Shown: positions 1-7,164, counted from the stretch's first letter. The stretch is DNA of 21,773 nucleotides from DATGCT01 sp964639325 (GCA_964639325.1 CAZXDO010000045.1:1-21773); one strand, 5' to 3'. Numbers and translations: made by a program. The notes: a model not told the origin generated them from the letters alone.

Positions 1-1242
1 GACAACGCACCGAAAAAGCGAGGCTCGACTGCTCGTGAGGCGGAGAACATCGGAGCTAGAATAGCTCAGGTAACGTCTCCATGCACTGCCTCCGGAAGGA
101 GACGAAGACCAAAAGTAACCGAGCGTACGCCAATAATTAAACGCGCCATCGGAGTAGTAACGATAACCGCCGCCGGTGGCCGACCAGCCGGAAATATTAC
201 AAGTAGTGTCCCCGCAAGTTTCAGACGACCAACCGGGAGTGGAAGATCCGCCTAACTTAAGCTTGCCCCCCACGGGAGAACCTCTCCAACCCGTATCATT
301 AGCGTCTGAACTACTCATCCCCAAAGACATCTCCATTTGCTTAAACTCTTGATCTGTTGGCAAATGCCACCCTGAAGGGCAAAGACCTTGGGCACCTTCA
401 ACAACACTCCCATCCATTGCCGCTGACCATTGGTAAAGAAGGCCATTTTCTTCTCCTGTATCGGAAGAATGGTAACCGCACCATCCTACATCAGAACTGT
501 TAATCCAGGTAATTTCGGAACATCCATCGTCATAATCAAGATTTTCCGCAAACCAACATTGTTCGTTGTCTCCCTCGCCGATAAGGGTAAGCTGGTATGT
601 ATTACCGTCTCGGGAGTCGGTCAAAACCCCTCCATCTCCGCAGGCTCTTCCATTTATTATCCCGGGAGCACTCACACTTTCCTCTGATTTCACAACATAA
701 ATTGTTCCCACATCATCCCGTCTTCTTTCGGATTCCATTGTGGCACTTATATACCAAGACCCGGAAATATAGACATAATATTTGCCGCTATCAAGCGTAT
801 TTATCGGATCTACCGGATATCTGGAAAGAGGTGCAGAAAAACTCATAGAAGTAAGGTCAACAGGTATCCAGCCACTTCCGTCTACTTTTTGAAGATTATC
901 TTCAGAAACACAATGATAGCTCCAACCCGAAGGAAGGGCGGGTAAATCAAGGTTTGGGCAACTGGAGCTTGTATCCGGAATAGATAGATAAACTGTTTGA
1001 GCGTCTCCCATATCCCCTGCTATCTTATCGGTTTGATAAAGACCCAAAGCTTTGTTTATTTGGGCTAAATCGGAAAGACGAATAGAATCCCGACCTTGTC
1101 TGATAAACTCAGCAGGATTGATAATTAAAGTCACTGCCACTGCCAAGACGGCTAATATTGCTATTACCACCAATAATTCTATAAGGGTAAATCCTTTTTT
1201 TTGATCTTTTAAAAAATTACTAGGAGTATTTTTAACATGCAT
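1..1242 (-). CDS. Type IV prepilin-like protein with C-terminal FISUMP domain (partial, runs off left edge)
   Basis: The reading frame is open for 414 codons from ATG at 1242 to base 1, so the 3' end is missing. Residues 14-35 are a class III prepilin signal: QKKG followed by FTLIELLVVIAILAVLA, with predicted cleavage after G17 and Glu at mature position 5. This implies processing by a prepilin peptidase and assembly in a pilus or pseudopilus. Residues 45-190 resemble a pilin-like globular part. From about 212 the sequence follows the FISUMP pattern: DGNTYQ, QCWFAENLDY, GLLYQWSAAM, GLCPSGWHLPTDQEF (287-300), then GYFWSSS (375-381) and RCV (411-413) at the edge. The final 37 codons (bases 1-111) look like a diversified C-type-lectin-like tail (see findings). 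No clear Shine-Dalgarno precedes the ATG. The domain assignment is by motif recognition; the pilin call is strong and the FISUMP call is good. Confidence 0.85.
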   Translation of the reverse strand, partial: MHVKNTPSNFLKDQKKGFTLIELLVVIAILAVLAVAVTLIINPAEFIRQGRDSIRLSDLAQINKALGLYQTDKIAGDMGDAQTVYLSIPDTSSSCPNLDLPALPSGWSYHCVSEDNLQKVDGSGWIPVDLTSMSFSAPLSRYPVDPINTLDSGKYYVYISGSWYISATMESERRRDDVGTIYVVKSEESVSAPGIINGRACGDGGVLTDSRDGNTYQLTLIGEGDNEQCWFAENLDYDDGCSEITWINSSDVGWCGYHSSDTGEENGLLYQWSAAMDGSVVEGAQGLCPSGWHLPTDQEFKQMEMSLGMSSSDANDTGWRGSPVGGKLKLGGSSTPGWSSETCGDTTCNISGWSATGGGYRYYSDGAFNYWRTLGYFWSSSPSGGSAWRRYLSYSSSDVLRLTSSRASLFRCVV

Positions 1243-1262
1243 GATATGAAATAGATATTTAC

Positions 1263-1291
1263 ATATTACCACAAAATAGGCCAAACGTCAT
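1263..1291 (-). promoter_or_regulatory. Probable sigma-70-type promoter of the pilin gene
   Basis: On the minus strand, ATGACG (1291-1286) is followed after 17 nt by TAATAT (1268-1263). The -10 box is preceded by TGG, an extended -10. Predicted transcription would start about 12-15 nt before the ATG at 1242. Confidence 0.5.
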
Positions 1292-1348
1292 TCATATTTA
1301 TCCCCTAATTTAGACAACCAATAAGGGGTGCTCAAAAGTTATCCACAA

Positions 1349-1379
1349 CAACTTGGGGGTGTCGGGAACCCCCAAGTTG
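1349..1379. repeat. Palindromic repeat, copy 1 (12-bp stem, 7-nt loop)
   Basis: Perfect 12-bp stem (1349-1360 with 1368-1379) around the loop GTCGGGA. The 19-nt core GGGGGTGTCGGGAACCCCC recurs at 8471-8489 with different outer stem bases. It lies between the 3' end of the nuclease gene and the pilin promoter. No U-tract follows on either strand, so it is not a typical intrinsic terminator. Confidence 0.8.
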
Positions 1380-1407
1380 AAAGTTTAAGACCCAGAATAG
1401 CAGATTT

Positions 1408-2172
1408 TTAATTACCGCCGCCTTCGTGCTTTGAAACGGCTTGAGTATAAGCGCAATAATCACAAAGAGGAGATGGTTCCGGAATTTTATCACTTACTAA
1501 AGTTTCATGGGCTTTTCTTAAAACTTCCTCAACCCAAGCATCACTGCCTTCATAAGAAATTAATTTAACATCAAACTCTAACTTTTTATCAAAGGCCTGC
1601 TTGTCAGTATTCCCGTTAACGTAAACAAAATATCCGGTGTCTGAAACTTTAAAACCGTTCTTTCTTAAAAGCCATTGGTATATTTCAATCTGCCTTTTGT
1701 AGCTTATCTGCCAATCAGCATCAATATTTACCTCTCCATCTTTTGAAGTTGCCTTGTAATCAACCACTAAAAGTTCTCCTTTAGAATTCTGCCAAATATC
1801 ATCTACTCCTCCTGTTACCAAAAACCCGGTCGGCTCATGGAAATATCTCACCCCTCCTCGCAGGGAATCTCTCCACTCCTCCATTTTCTCATGCTTAAAA
1901 GGAACCGCATCAACACCGTATGATTCCGTAAGAGGATGCTTTTCTGCCTTTACTCTGTAAATATCAAATTCTTTCTTTAATAAGTTATCTACGGCCGAAT
2001 TCAAACTAAAAGGATACCCCGGAGGGCGGCCCGTCCCCAAACGCCTATCAAGATAAAAACAGCGGGGGCATTCTAAAAATAAATCAATTTTGGAACGGCT
2101 TAAGCGAAAAGGTTCTTTTGATTTAGGGTCAAAAATATTTTTGGTTCTATGGGGATTATAAAAACTAGACAT
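1408..2172 (-). CDS. PD-(D/E)XK nuclease, RecB/Cas4-like with four-cysteine cluster
   Basis: A 254-residue protein starting at ATG 2172 (MSSFYNP). Longer in-frame starts up to 2340 were not used because they run into the divergent gene at 2213. The nuclease core is visible: GGVDD (D125 as metal ligand), VVDYKA (D138, K140) and QIEIY (Q161, Y165), the RecB-family Qxxx(Y) motif. Two cysteine pairs, C35/C38 and C237/C240, flank the core, as in Cas4 and AddB proteins that hold a 4Fe-4S cluster. That predicts a single-strand or end-processing DNA nuclease in recombination or repair. It stands alone: no helicase partner and no CRISPR array are present in the window, so a Cas4 role has no support here. 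Divergent from 2213 across a 40-nt gap. Confidence 0.75.
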   Translation of the reverse strand: MSSFYNPHRTKNIFDPKSKEPFRLSRSKIDLFLECPRCFYLDRRLGTGRPPGYPFSLNSAVDNLLKKEFDIYRVKAEKHPLTESYGVDAVPFKHEKMEEWRDSLRGGVRYFHEPTGFLVTGGVDDIWQNSKGELLVVDYKATSKDGEVNIDADWQISYKRQIEIYQWLLRKNGFKVSDTGYFVYVNGNTDKQAFDKKLEFDVKLISYEGSDAWVEEVLRKAHETLVSDKIPEPSPLCDYCAYTQAVSKHEGGGN

Positions 2173-2196
2173 TACTTCTATCTTAACACCTGTTCT

Positions 2197-2205
2197 TGGT
2201 ATAAT
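2197..2205 (+). promoter_or_regulatory. Extended -10 promoter directly at the start codon of the secreted repeat protein
   Basis: TGG plus TATAAT (2200-2205) lies only 7 nt before ATG 2213, so transcription is expected to begin at or next to the start codon. No good -35 hexamer is seen. It sits in the 40-nt divergent gap with the nuclease gene. Confidence 0.5.
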
Positions 2206-2212
2206 AAAGAAG

Positions 2213-3118
2213 ATGAAAAAAACTAGAGAAACAATATTTTTTGTATCCCTTTTTATCATTTTCTTGTTGGGAACAGGGTTTCTTATAGGACAGGCCGATA
2301 CCAATATTGACCCTAACGACCGATGGGCTTGGAGTGACACGGCAGGCTGGTGGGATTTTTATTCCACAAATTCTGTTGAGGTGGGCACTTCAACCCTTCA
2401 CGGATACGCCACCTCTTCTATAGGAGAAATGGCTCTTAATTGCGACTCAGCTCCAAGCGGAAATATTTGCGGAGACAGTGACTTTGCAGTAGAAAACACA
2501 GACGCCTCGGGCAACCTGTCAGGATGTGCATGGAATGACACTATTGGATGGATAAGCTTTGATTGCGCTGACTACGACTGTCAAGGAGGAAATATTTGTG
2601 CCGAATCAGACTATCAAGTAACAATTGACGCTAACGGAAATTTTCAAGGATACGCTTGGAATGATATAGAGGGATGGATAAGTTTTAATTGTGCTAATAA
2701 TTCAAGCTGTAATATTTCAGATCACAAAGTAAATACTTCCTGGAGAACCGGTCGGCTCACCGGATACTTAATTTCCTCTGTAATAGATAGCGGAGGAAAC
2801 GTAACTCTTAACAGTGTTATTTGGCAAGGATCCCAACCTTCCGGAACCAGTGTTGATTTCCAAATTGCCGTTGCCACCAGCACCGAAGGACCATGGAATT
2901 ATAAGGGACCGGATGATACAGATTCAACTTGGTTTGGGGCCGAATGTCCCACTACCGGCGTCTCTGACCCGGCGGCCGGGCCTAATAAAGCAATTTGTCT
3001 TGATAAGGATATAACAGTTAACAAAAGATATCTCCGATACAGAGTCAGGCTAAGAAGTAACACCGTCCAATCACAAACACCGGTAATTGAAGATATAATT
3101 CTTAACTGGAGCAGGTAA
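2213..3118 (+). CDS. Secreted protein with AWxDxxGWxxF repeats, function unknown
   Basis: 301 residues. The N-terminus (MKKTR followed by a hydrophobic stretch, residues 8-26) is a signal peptide or signal anchor. A short motif occurs three times: WAWSDTAGWWDF (38-49), CAWNDTIGWISF (105-116) and YAWNDIEGWISF (147-158). The last two end near-tandem units of about 42 residues (76-116 and 117-158) that also share a CxxxxxGNIC pattern. Residues 175-301 form a different, Cys-poor domain ending in NWSR. Repeats of the AW-GW-F kind are familiar from secreted CPR proteins, but no biochemical role is known to me. Several Cys residues suggest disulphides outside the cell. The ATG probably coincides with the transcript start. 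The stop codon lies inside the left arm of the hairpin at 3115-3160. Confidence 0.75.
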   Translation: MKKTRETIFFVSLFIIFLLGTGFLIGQADTNIDPNDRWAWSDTAGWWDFYSTNSVEVGTSTLHGYATSSIGEMALNCDSAPSGNICGDSDFAVENTDASGNLSGCAWNDTIGWISFDCADYDCQGGNICAESDYQVTIDANGNFQGYAWNDIEGWISFNCANNSSCNISDHKVNTSWRTGRLTGYLISSVIDSGGNVTLNSVIWQGSQPSGTSVDFQIAVATSTEGPWNYKGPDDTDSTWFGAECPTTGVSDPAAGPNKAICLDKDITVNKRYLRYRVRLRSNTVQSQTPVIEDIILNWSR

Positions 3119-3160
3119 GCTTTTGTCCAAGAGCGAAGCGATTGGCTAACAAAAGCTTAC
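3115..3160. repeat. 12-bp perfect inverted repeat at the 3' end of the secreted-protein gene
   Basis: 3115-3126 pairs perfectly with 3149-3160. The enclosed loop (3127-3148) contains GAGCGAAGCGATTGGCTAAC and a small inner CCAA/TTGG pairing. There is no U-run, so it is not a classical terminator. The last three bases also belong to the next stem (3158-3171). Confidence 0.7.
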
Positions 3161-3323
3161 CCAGCCCTCTAAGCTCTTTATCAGTTTTATCAATCAATAT
3201 ATACTTGGAAATAAATGACGTTGGATAATTTTGATTATTAGCATAGAGGGCTGGGTACTCAATGTTGTAACTAAATTTACTTCGTTCAGCATTGAGCTTC
3301 ACTTATAAATTAAGACAACATTG
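3158..3323. repeat. Set of overlapping inverted repeats in the cysS upstream region
   Basis: The 207-bp gap before cysS holds several stems. 3158-3171 pairs with 3244-3257 (14 bp), 3258-3264 with 3290-3296 (7 bp), and 3260-3268 with 3315-3323 (9 bp, ending 2 nt before the cysS ATG). The second and third share bases and cannot form together. I see no coding potential and no clear promoter here. Confidence 0.6.
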
Positions 3324-3325
3324 GT

Positions 3326-4756
3326 ATGAAAATAAAAGATACTCTTACGGGTGAAAAAATAAACTTAGAAAAGAAAGGTGTAAAACATCTTTTTGTCTGC
3401 GGCCCTACCGTATACGATTACTCTCACATAGGCCACGCTAGAACATATCTTGCTTTTGATATCGCTGTCCGATATCTCAGACACTCAGGAATAAAAATAA
3501 AATACGTCCAAAATATAACCGACGTAGACGACAAAATAATTAATCGTGCCAAAGAAAAAAATATTTCACCCTTTGAGTTGTCTTGCAAATTTGAAGAGGA
3601 ATATTTCAAAGACATGAAAAGGTTGGGTATAAATTCCGTTAACCATTATGTTCGAGCTACTAATGTAATTCCTGAAATAATAGCTCAAATCAAAAAACTG
3701 GAAGATAAAGGATACGCCTACAAAACAGAAACAGGCATATATTTTAAAGTTAGAAAATTTAAAGATTACGGCAAGCTCTCCAATCAAAACATTGATGCTC
3801 TTGAATCAGGAGCCAGGGTTAAGCCCGAAGAAAGTAAAGAAGACAAACTGGATTTTGCCCTTTGGAAATTTCCAAAATCAAAAGAAGAAATAAATGAAAA
3901 AAATGGACCCGTTATAAAAAACGGAGAACCGCTTTGGCCTTCCCCGTGGGGCTGGGGACGTCCGGGCTGGCACATTGAGGACACAGCCATAAGTGAAAAA
4001 TATTTCGGACCGCAATATGACATCCACGGCGGAGCTGAAGATCTTAAGTTTCCCCACCATGAATCTGAAATAGCTCAACAAGAAGCTGCTTCCGGACTTA
4101 AGCCTTTTGTTAAAATATGGATGCACACCGGATTTCTTAATATAGGTGGAGAAAAAATGAGTAAAAGTTTGAATAACTTTCTAACTATTCAAGATTTTCT
4201 GAAAGAATACAGTCCCAAAACATTCAGATTTATGATTCTTTCCCACCACTACCGCTCCCGTTTTGATTACACTCCCGAATTAATAAAAAAGACTAAAAGA
4301 ACTCTTAAAAACTTAGAAAACTTTATAGAAAAAACTTATTTTGTTTCAAAGAAAGCAAAAAGATTCTCTAAAAAAACAAATATCAAAGAAGAAATTCAGG
4401 AAACTAAAAAACTTTTTGAGGAAGCAATGGAAGACGATCTCAACACCCCAAAGGCTTTAGGGTACATTTTCAAACTAATAAGAAAATCAGAAAACCAAAT
4501 ATGGGAACTAAACCGGAAAGATGCTCTAAGACTTAAAAAATTCTTAGTTAAAACTTTTAAGGTTTTTGGTTTTAACTTTAAAGAATTGGGTGAACAATCA
4601 AAAGAAAAGAAAAGAGCTGAAATAATATCTAAAAAAAGAGAGATATTCAGGAGTAATAAACAGTTTATCAAGGCCGATGAGTTGCGCGAAAAAATACACG
4701 GTTTAGGATATAAAATAGAAGATACGCCATTAGGACCTTTTGTCTGTAAAAAATAA
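3326..4756 (+). CDS. cysS: Cysteinyl-tRNA synthetase
   Basis: Class I synthetase charging tRNA-Cys with cysteine. 476 residues, normal for the family. Visible hallmarks are CGPTVYDYSHIGHAR (25-39) with the HIGH motif at 34-37, GWHIEDTAI (214-222), DIHGGAEDLKFPHHESE (232-248) and KMSKS (277-281). In E. coli CysRS the zinc ligands are C28, C209, H234 and E238. Aligned by the constant spacing, these are C25, D219, H244 and E248 here, so the second cysteine is Asp. The C-terminal half is Lys-rich, with the usual helical DALR region and a short KADELREKIHGLGY segment. First gene of a cysS-dnaB-recR run; dnaB starts 16 nt after its stop. Confidence 0.96.
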   Translation: MKIKDTLTGEKINLEKKGVKHLFVCGPTVYDYSHIGHARTYLAFDIAVRYLRHSGIKIKYVQNITDVDDKIINRAKEKNISPFELSCKFEEEYFKDMKRLGINSVNHYVRATNVIPEIIAQIKKLEDKGYAYKTETGIYFKVRKFKDYGKLSNQNIDALESGARVKPEESKEDKLDFALWKFPKSKEEINEKNGPVIKNGEPLWPSPWGWGRPGWHIEDTAISEKYFGPQYDIHGGAEDLKFPHHESEIAQQEAASGLKPFVKIWMHTGFLNIGGEKMSKSLNNFLTIQDFLKEYSPKTFRFMILSHHYRSRFDYTPELIKKTKRTLKNLENFIEKTYFVSKKAKRFSKKTNIKEEIQETKKLFEEAMEDDLNTPKALGYIFKLIRKSENQIWELNRKDALRLKKFLVKTFKVFGFNFKELGEQSKEKKRAEIISKKREIFRSNKQFIKADELREKIHGLGYKIEDTPLGPFVCKK

Positions 4757-4771
4757 TTCAACAAAAAAACC

Positions 4772-6124
4772 GTGTTTGATAAAAAAAATTTTAAATTACC
4801 TCCTCAAGACATAGAAGCAGAAAGCTCAGTTCTCGGATCACTAATGCTTGATAAGGACTCTATTCTTAAAATAGTAGACACTTTAAAGGCGTATGATTTC
4901 TATCATCCTCATCACCAGAAAATATATCAAAGTTTAGTAGAGCTTTTTGAGTCAGGAAACCCTATTGATATTGTCACCGTTACCAACAAGCTTAAAGAAA
5001 AAAAACAACTAAAAGAGGTCGGCGGAAGTGACTATCTTTCCGAGTTAATAAATAAAGTTCCCACCTCTGCCCACATTGAACACTACGCTAAGATAGTTAA
5101 GGAAAATAAAATAAGAAGAGATTTAATAAATATTTCTTCTGAAATAAATGAAGAAGCATTTTCAAACACAAACTTTGATAATCTTCTTGATGCCGTAGAA
5201 AAAAAAGTTTTCGGAATTTCCCAACATTCCCGCACTCAAAAATTTATACCCTTAAGAGAGGAATTATCCGAAGCCTTTGAAAGGTTTGAAAAACTTCATC
5301 AAGGAGAAAAGGAGGGTAAACTTAGAGGTGTTCCCAGTGGTTTTCCTGGATTGGATAACATTCTTTCCGGACTCCAAAGATCGGATTTGGTTCTTTTAGG
5401 GGCTCGCCCATCGGTTGGAAAAACCTCCTTTGCTTTGGATATTGCTAGAAACGCCGCCCTAGATAATTACAAGGTAGGAGTATTTTCCCTTGAAATGTCT
5501 GCTGAACAAATTGTAGACCGTGTTATTGCAGCCCAATCCCAAGTACCTCTTTGGCGTCTTCGCACGGGCCGCATACAAGACGAAACCGAATTTGCTATGA
5601 TTCAACAAGCTCTAAGTACTCTTTCTAATATAAATCTTTTTGTAGAGGATACCCCTTCTCCAAATATCCTCCATATCAGATCCATGGCTCGAAAACTTCA
5701 ACTTGAATACGGTCTTGATCTTTTAGTTATTGATTACCTTCAACTTATTATGCCTACCACCTCTTCGGACAGTATGGTTCAACAAACTACAGAAATATCT
5801 CGAAATCTCAAATCCCTTGCTCGAGAACTTAATGTACCCATCCTCGCCCTTTCTCAGTTGTCCCGGGGAGTAGAACAAAGAGAAATTAAAATTCCCCGCC
5901 TTTCCGACCTTCGTGAAAGCGGCTCGCTAGAACAAGATAGTGATGTTGTTATGTTTATCTACAGAAAAGACAGAGATAAATTTGATATTTCCGATGAAGA
6001 AAAAAATATCATTGAAATAATCGTAGCTAAACACAGAAACGGCCCTCTAGGGTCAGTAAAATTACGCTTTGACCCTGAAAAAGTGAGTTTTCAAAACATA
6101 GATACCCGCCACGAGGAAGAATAA
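4772..6124 (+). CDS. dnaB: Replicative DNA helicase DnaB
   Basis: 450 residues starting at GTG 4772, close to the usual 440-470. The N-terminal DnaB domain (10-110, beginning PPQDIEAESSVLGSLML) interacts with primase and shapes the hexamer. A linker (about 150-185) leads to the RecA-like motor: Walker A GARPSVGKT (210-218), FSLEMS (238-243), Walker B LLVIDYLQL (317-325) with D321, LSQLSRGVEQR, and the SDLRESGSLEQDSDVV segment near the end. It unwinds the fork as a ring hexamer. There is no intein. It is co-directional with cysS and recR, and recR starts 20 nt downstream, so one transcript is likely. Confidence 0.96.
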   Translation: MFDKKNFKLPPQDIEAESSVLGSLMLDKDSILKIVDTLKAYDFYHPHHQKIYQSLVELFESGNPIDIVTVTNKLKEKKQLKEVGGSDYLSELINKVPTSAHIEHYAKIVKENKIRRDLINISSEINEEAFSNTNFDNLLDAVEKKVFGISQHSRTQKFIPLREELSEAFERFEKLHQGEKEGKLRGVPSGFPGLDNILSGLQRSDLVLLGARPSVGKTSFALDIARNAALDNYKVGVFSLEMSAEQIVDRVIAAQSQVPLWRLRTGRIQDETEFAMIQQALSTLSNINLFVEDTPSPNILHIRSMARKLQLEYGLDLLVIDYLQLIMPTTSSDSMVQQTTEISRNLKSLARELNVPILALSQLSRGVEQREIKIPRLSDLRESGSLEQDSDVVMFIYRKDRDKFDISDEEKNIIEIIVAKHRNGPLGSVKLRFDPEKVSFQNIDTRHEEE

Positions 6125-6143
6125 AAATATTGTAATCTAAATT

Positions 6144-6743
6144 ATGCTGCCGAAAAATATTCAAAAATTTATAGAAACTTTTTCTAAACTCCCCCTTATT
6201 GGACCACGAATGGCTCATCGCCTCAGCTTTAACCTCCTTAAATTAAACAAACAAGATTTTCAAAACATAGAATCAGCTCTTGCCGGCCTTAAAAACATTG
6301 ACCGTTGCCCAAAATGTTTTTTTATTAAAAATACTGAAGATAAACTGTGTAAAATATGCTCCGACAGCAAAAGAGACGAATCTCAAATTGCTATAGTTGA
6401 AAAAGAAATTGACCTTATTTCAATTGAGAAATCTAGGGCTTTTAAAGGAGTTTATTTAGTTATAGGAGAATCAGACAACAGAAATAAACTAAGTGCCGGA
6501 CAGAAATTGCGCTTAGAACATCTAAAAAAACTTGCTAGAAAAAATCCTGAGAAAAAATTCAATGAAGTGGTAATTGCCATAAACCTCACTACCGAGGGAG
6601 ATTATCTTACTCAAAAAATATCCCAAGAAATAAAAGATTTTACCAAAAAAATATCTCGGCTAGGCCGGGGTATTCCTACGGGCGGAGAAATAGAATTTGC
6701 CGATGAAGAAACTCTATTAAACTCACTTAAAGGAAGATATTAA
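6144..6743 (+). CDS. recR: Recombination mediator RecR
   Basis: 199 residues, the standard length. The order is a helix-hairpin-helix region (LPLIGPRMAHRLSFNLL, 16-32), a four-cysteine zinc finger (CPKC and CKIC, about 53-71), a Toprim domain (IAIVEKEIDLISIE onward) and the C-terminal GRGIPTGGEIEFADEETL. RecR works with RecO/RecF to load RecA at gaps. The Toprim loop differs from the E. coli form: where LSPLDGIGPDDI is usual, this protein has GESDNRNKLSAGQKLRLEHL followed by a basic stretch. TTEGDYLT corresponds to the usual TVEGEAT. Convergent with rplU across an 8-nt gap with no clear terminator. Confidence 0.93.
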   Translation: MLPKNIQKFIETFSKLPLIGPRMAHRLSFNLLKLNKQDFQNIESALAGLKNIDRCPKCFFIKNTEDKLCKICSDSKRDESQIAIVEKEIDLISIEKSRAFKGVYLVIGESDNRNKLSAGQKLRLEHLKKLARKNPEKKFNEVVIAINLTTEGDYLTQKISQEIKDFTKKISRLGRGIPTGGEIEFADEETLLNSLKGRY

Positions 6744-6751
6744 ACCTTCCC

Positions 6752-7060
6752 TTATATTTTTAATACCTTAATTTCGGTATAAGGAGTGCGATAATTATTC
6801 TTTTTTCTATAGCGTTTTTTAGGTCTGTACCTAAAAACAATTTTACTTTTTTCTTTACCAACAGATTTAACTTCAGCCTCAACCTTAGAATCAAGGTAAG
6901 GTTTTCCAACTTCCAAATTTTCTCCATCAACCTTCAAAAGAACTTTGTCAAAAACCACCTTTTCTCCTTCTTTATTTTCCATTTTATCAACTTTAAATAC
7001 CTCTCCTTCCCTAACTTTGTATTGTTTTCCTCCTATTTTTATAATTGCAAATTTTTCCAT
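6752..7060 (-). CDS. rplU: Large-subunit ribosomal protein L21 (bL21)
   Basis: 102 residues, the usual length. It begins FAIIKIGGKQYKVREGEVF and ends with the basic FRYRPKKRYRKKNNYRTPYTEIKV, the classic bL21 rRNA-binding tail. It binds 23S rRNA during 50S assembly. In many bacteria rplU is followed by rpmA (bL27); here it ends convergently against recR with no rpmA downstream. Its own promoter probably lies at 7087-7116. Confidence 0.95.
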   Translation of the reverse strand: MEKFAIIKIGGKQYKVREGEVFKVDKMENKEGEKVVFDKVLLKVDGENLEVGKPYLDSKVEAEVKSVGKEKSKIVFRYRPKKRYRKKNNYRTPYTEIKVLKI

Positions 7061-7086
7061 ATTTTTAAAAATTTATTGCATTAATA

Positions 7087-7116
7087 AGACTACCTCATTG
7101 GGAAAATAAAAGTCAA
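7087..7116 (-). promoter_or_regulatory. Possible promoter of rplU
   Basis: On the minus strand, TTGACT (7116-7111) and TAGTCT (7092-7087) are 18 nt apart, giving a leader of about 20 nt before ATG 7060. The -10 is weak. Confidence 0.35.
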
Positions 7117-7129
7117 CCCCACACCAAAG

Positions 7130-7164
7130 CAAAAACCCCTCAATAAAAGTTCAAGGGGTTTTTG
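7130..7164. terminator. Intrinsic terminator between the TM-helix protein gene and rplU
   Basis: 11-bp stem (7130-7140 with 7154-7164) of the form CAAAAACCCCT and AGGGGTTTTTG with a 13-nt loop. It has T/A tracts on both sides, so it can act in either direction. It lies 23 nt past the stop of the minus-strand gene at 7188, whose transcript it most likely ends. Confidence 0.85.

Noticed and set aside
430..848. Two overlapping plus-strand frames inside the pilin gene
   Set aside because: They are antisense to a continuous 414-codon frame with clear pilin and FISUMP motifs; no homology-like pattern or start signal of their own.
1408..2172. Cas4 of a CRISPR system
   Set aside because: The nuclease has Cas4-like cysteines, but there is no repeat array and no other cas gene in the window.
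2173..2340. Upstream extension of the RecB-like nuclease to a start at 2340
   Set aside because: It would overlap the signal-peptide region of the divergent gene at 2213, and the added residues do not resemble the family; ATG 2172 fits the domain start.
3244..3260. Possible T-box motif (AGGGCTGGGTAC) before cysS
   Set aside because: Only a loose match to the T-box AGGGTGGNACC sequence, no specifier loop or terminator/antiterminator pair found, and the bases are explained by the 14-bp inverted repeat.
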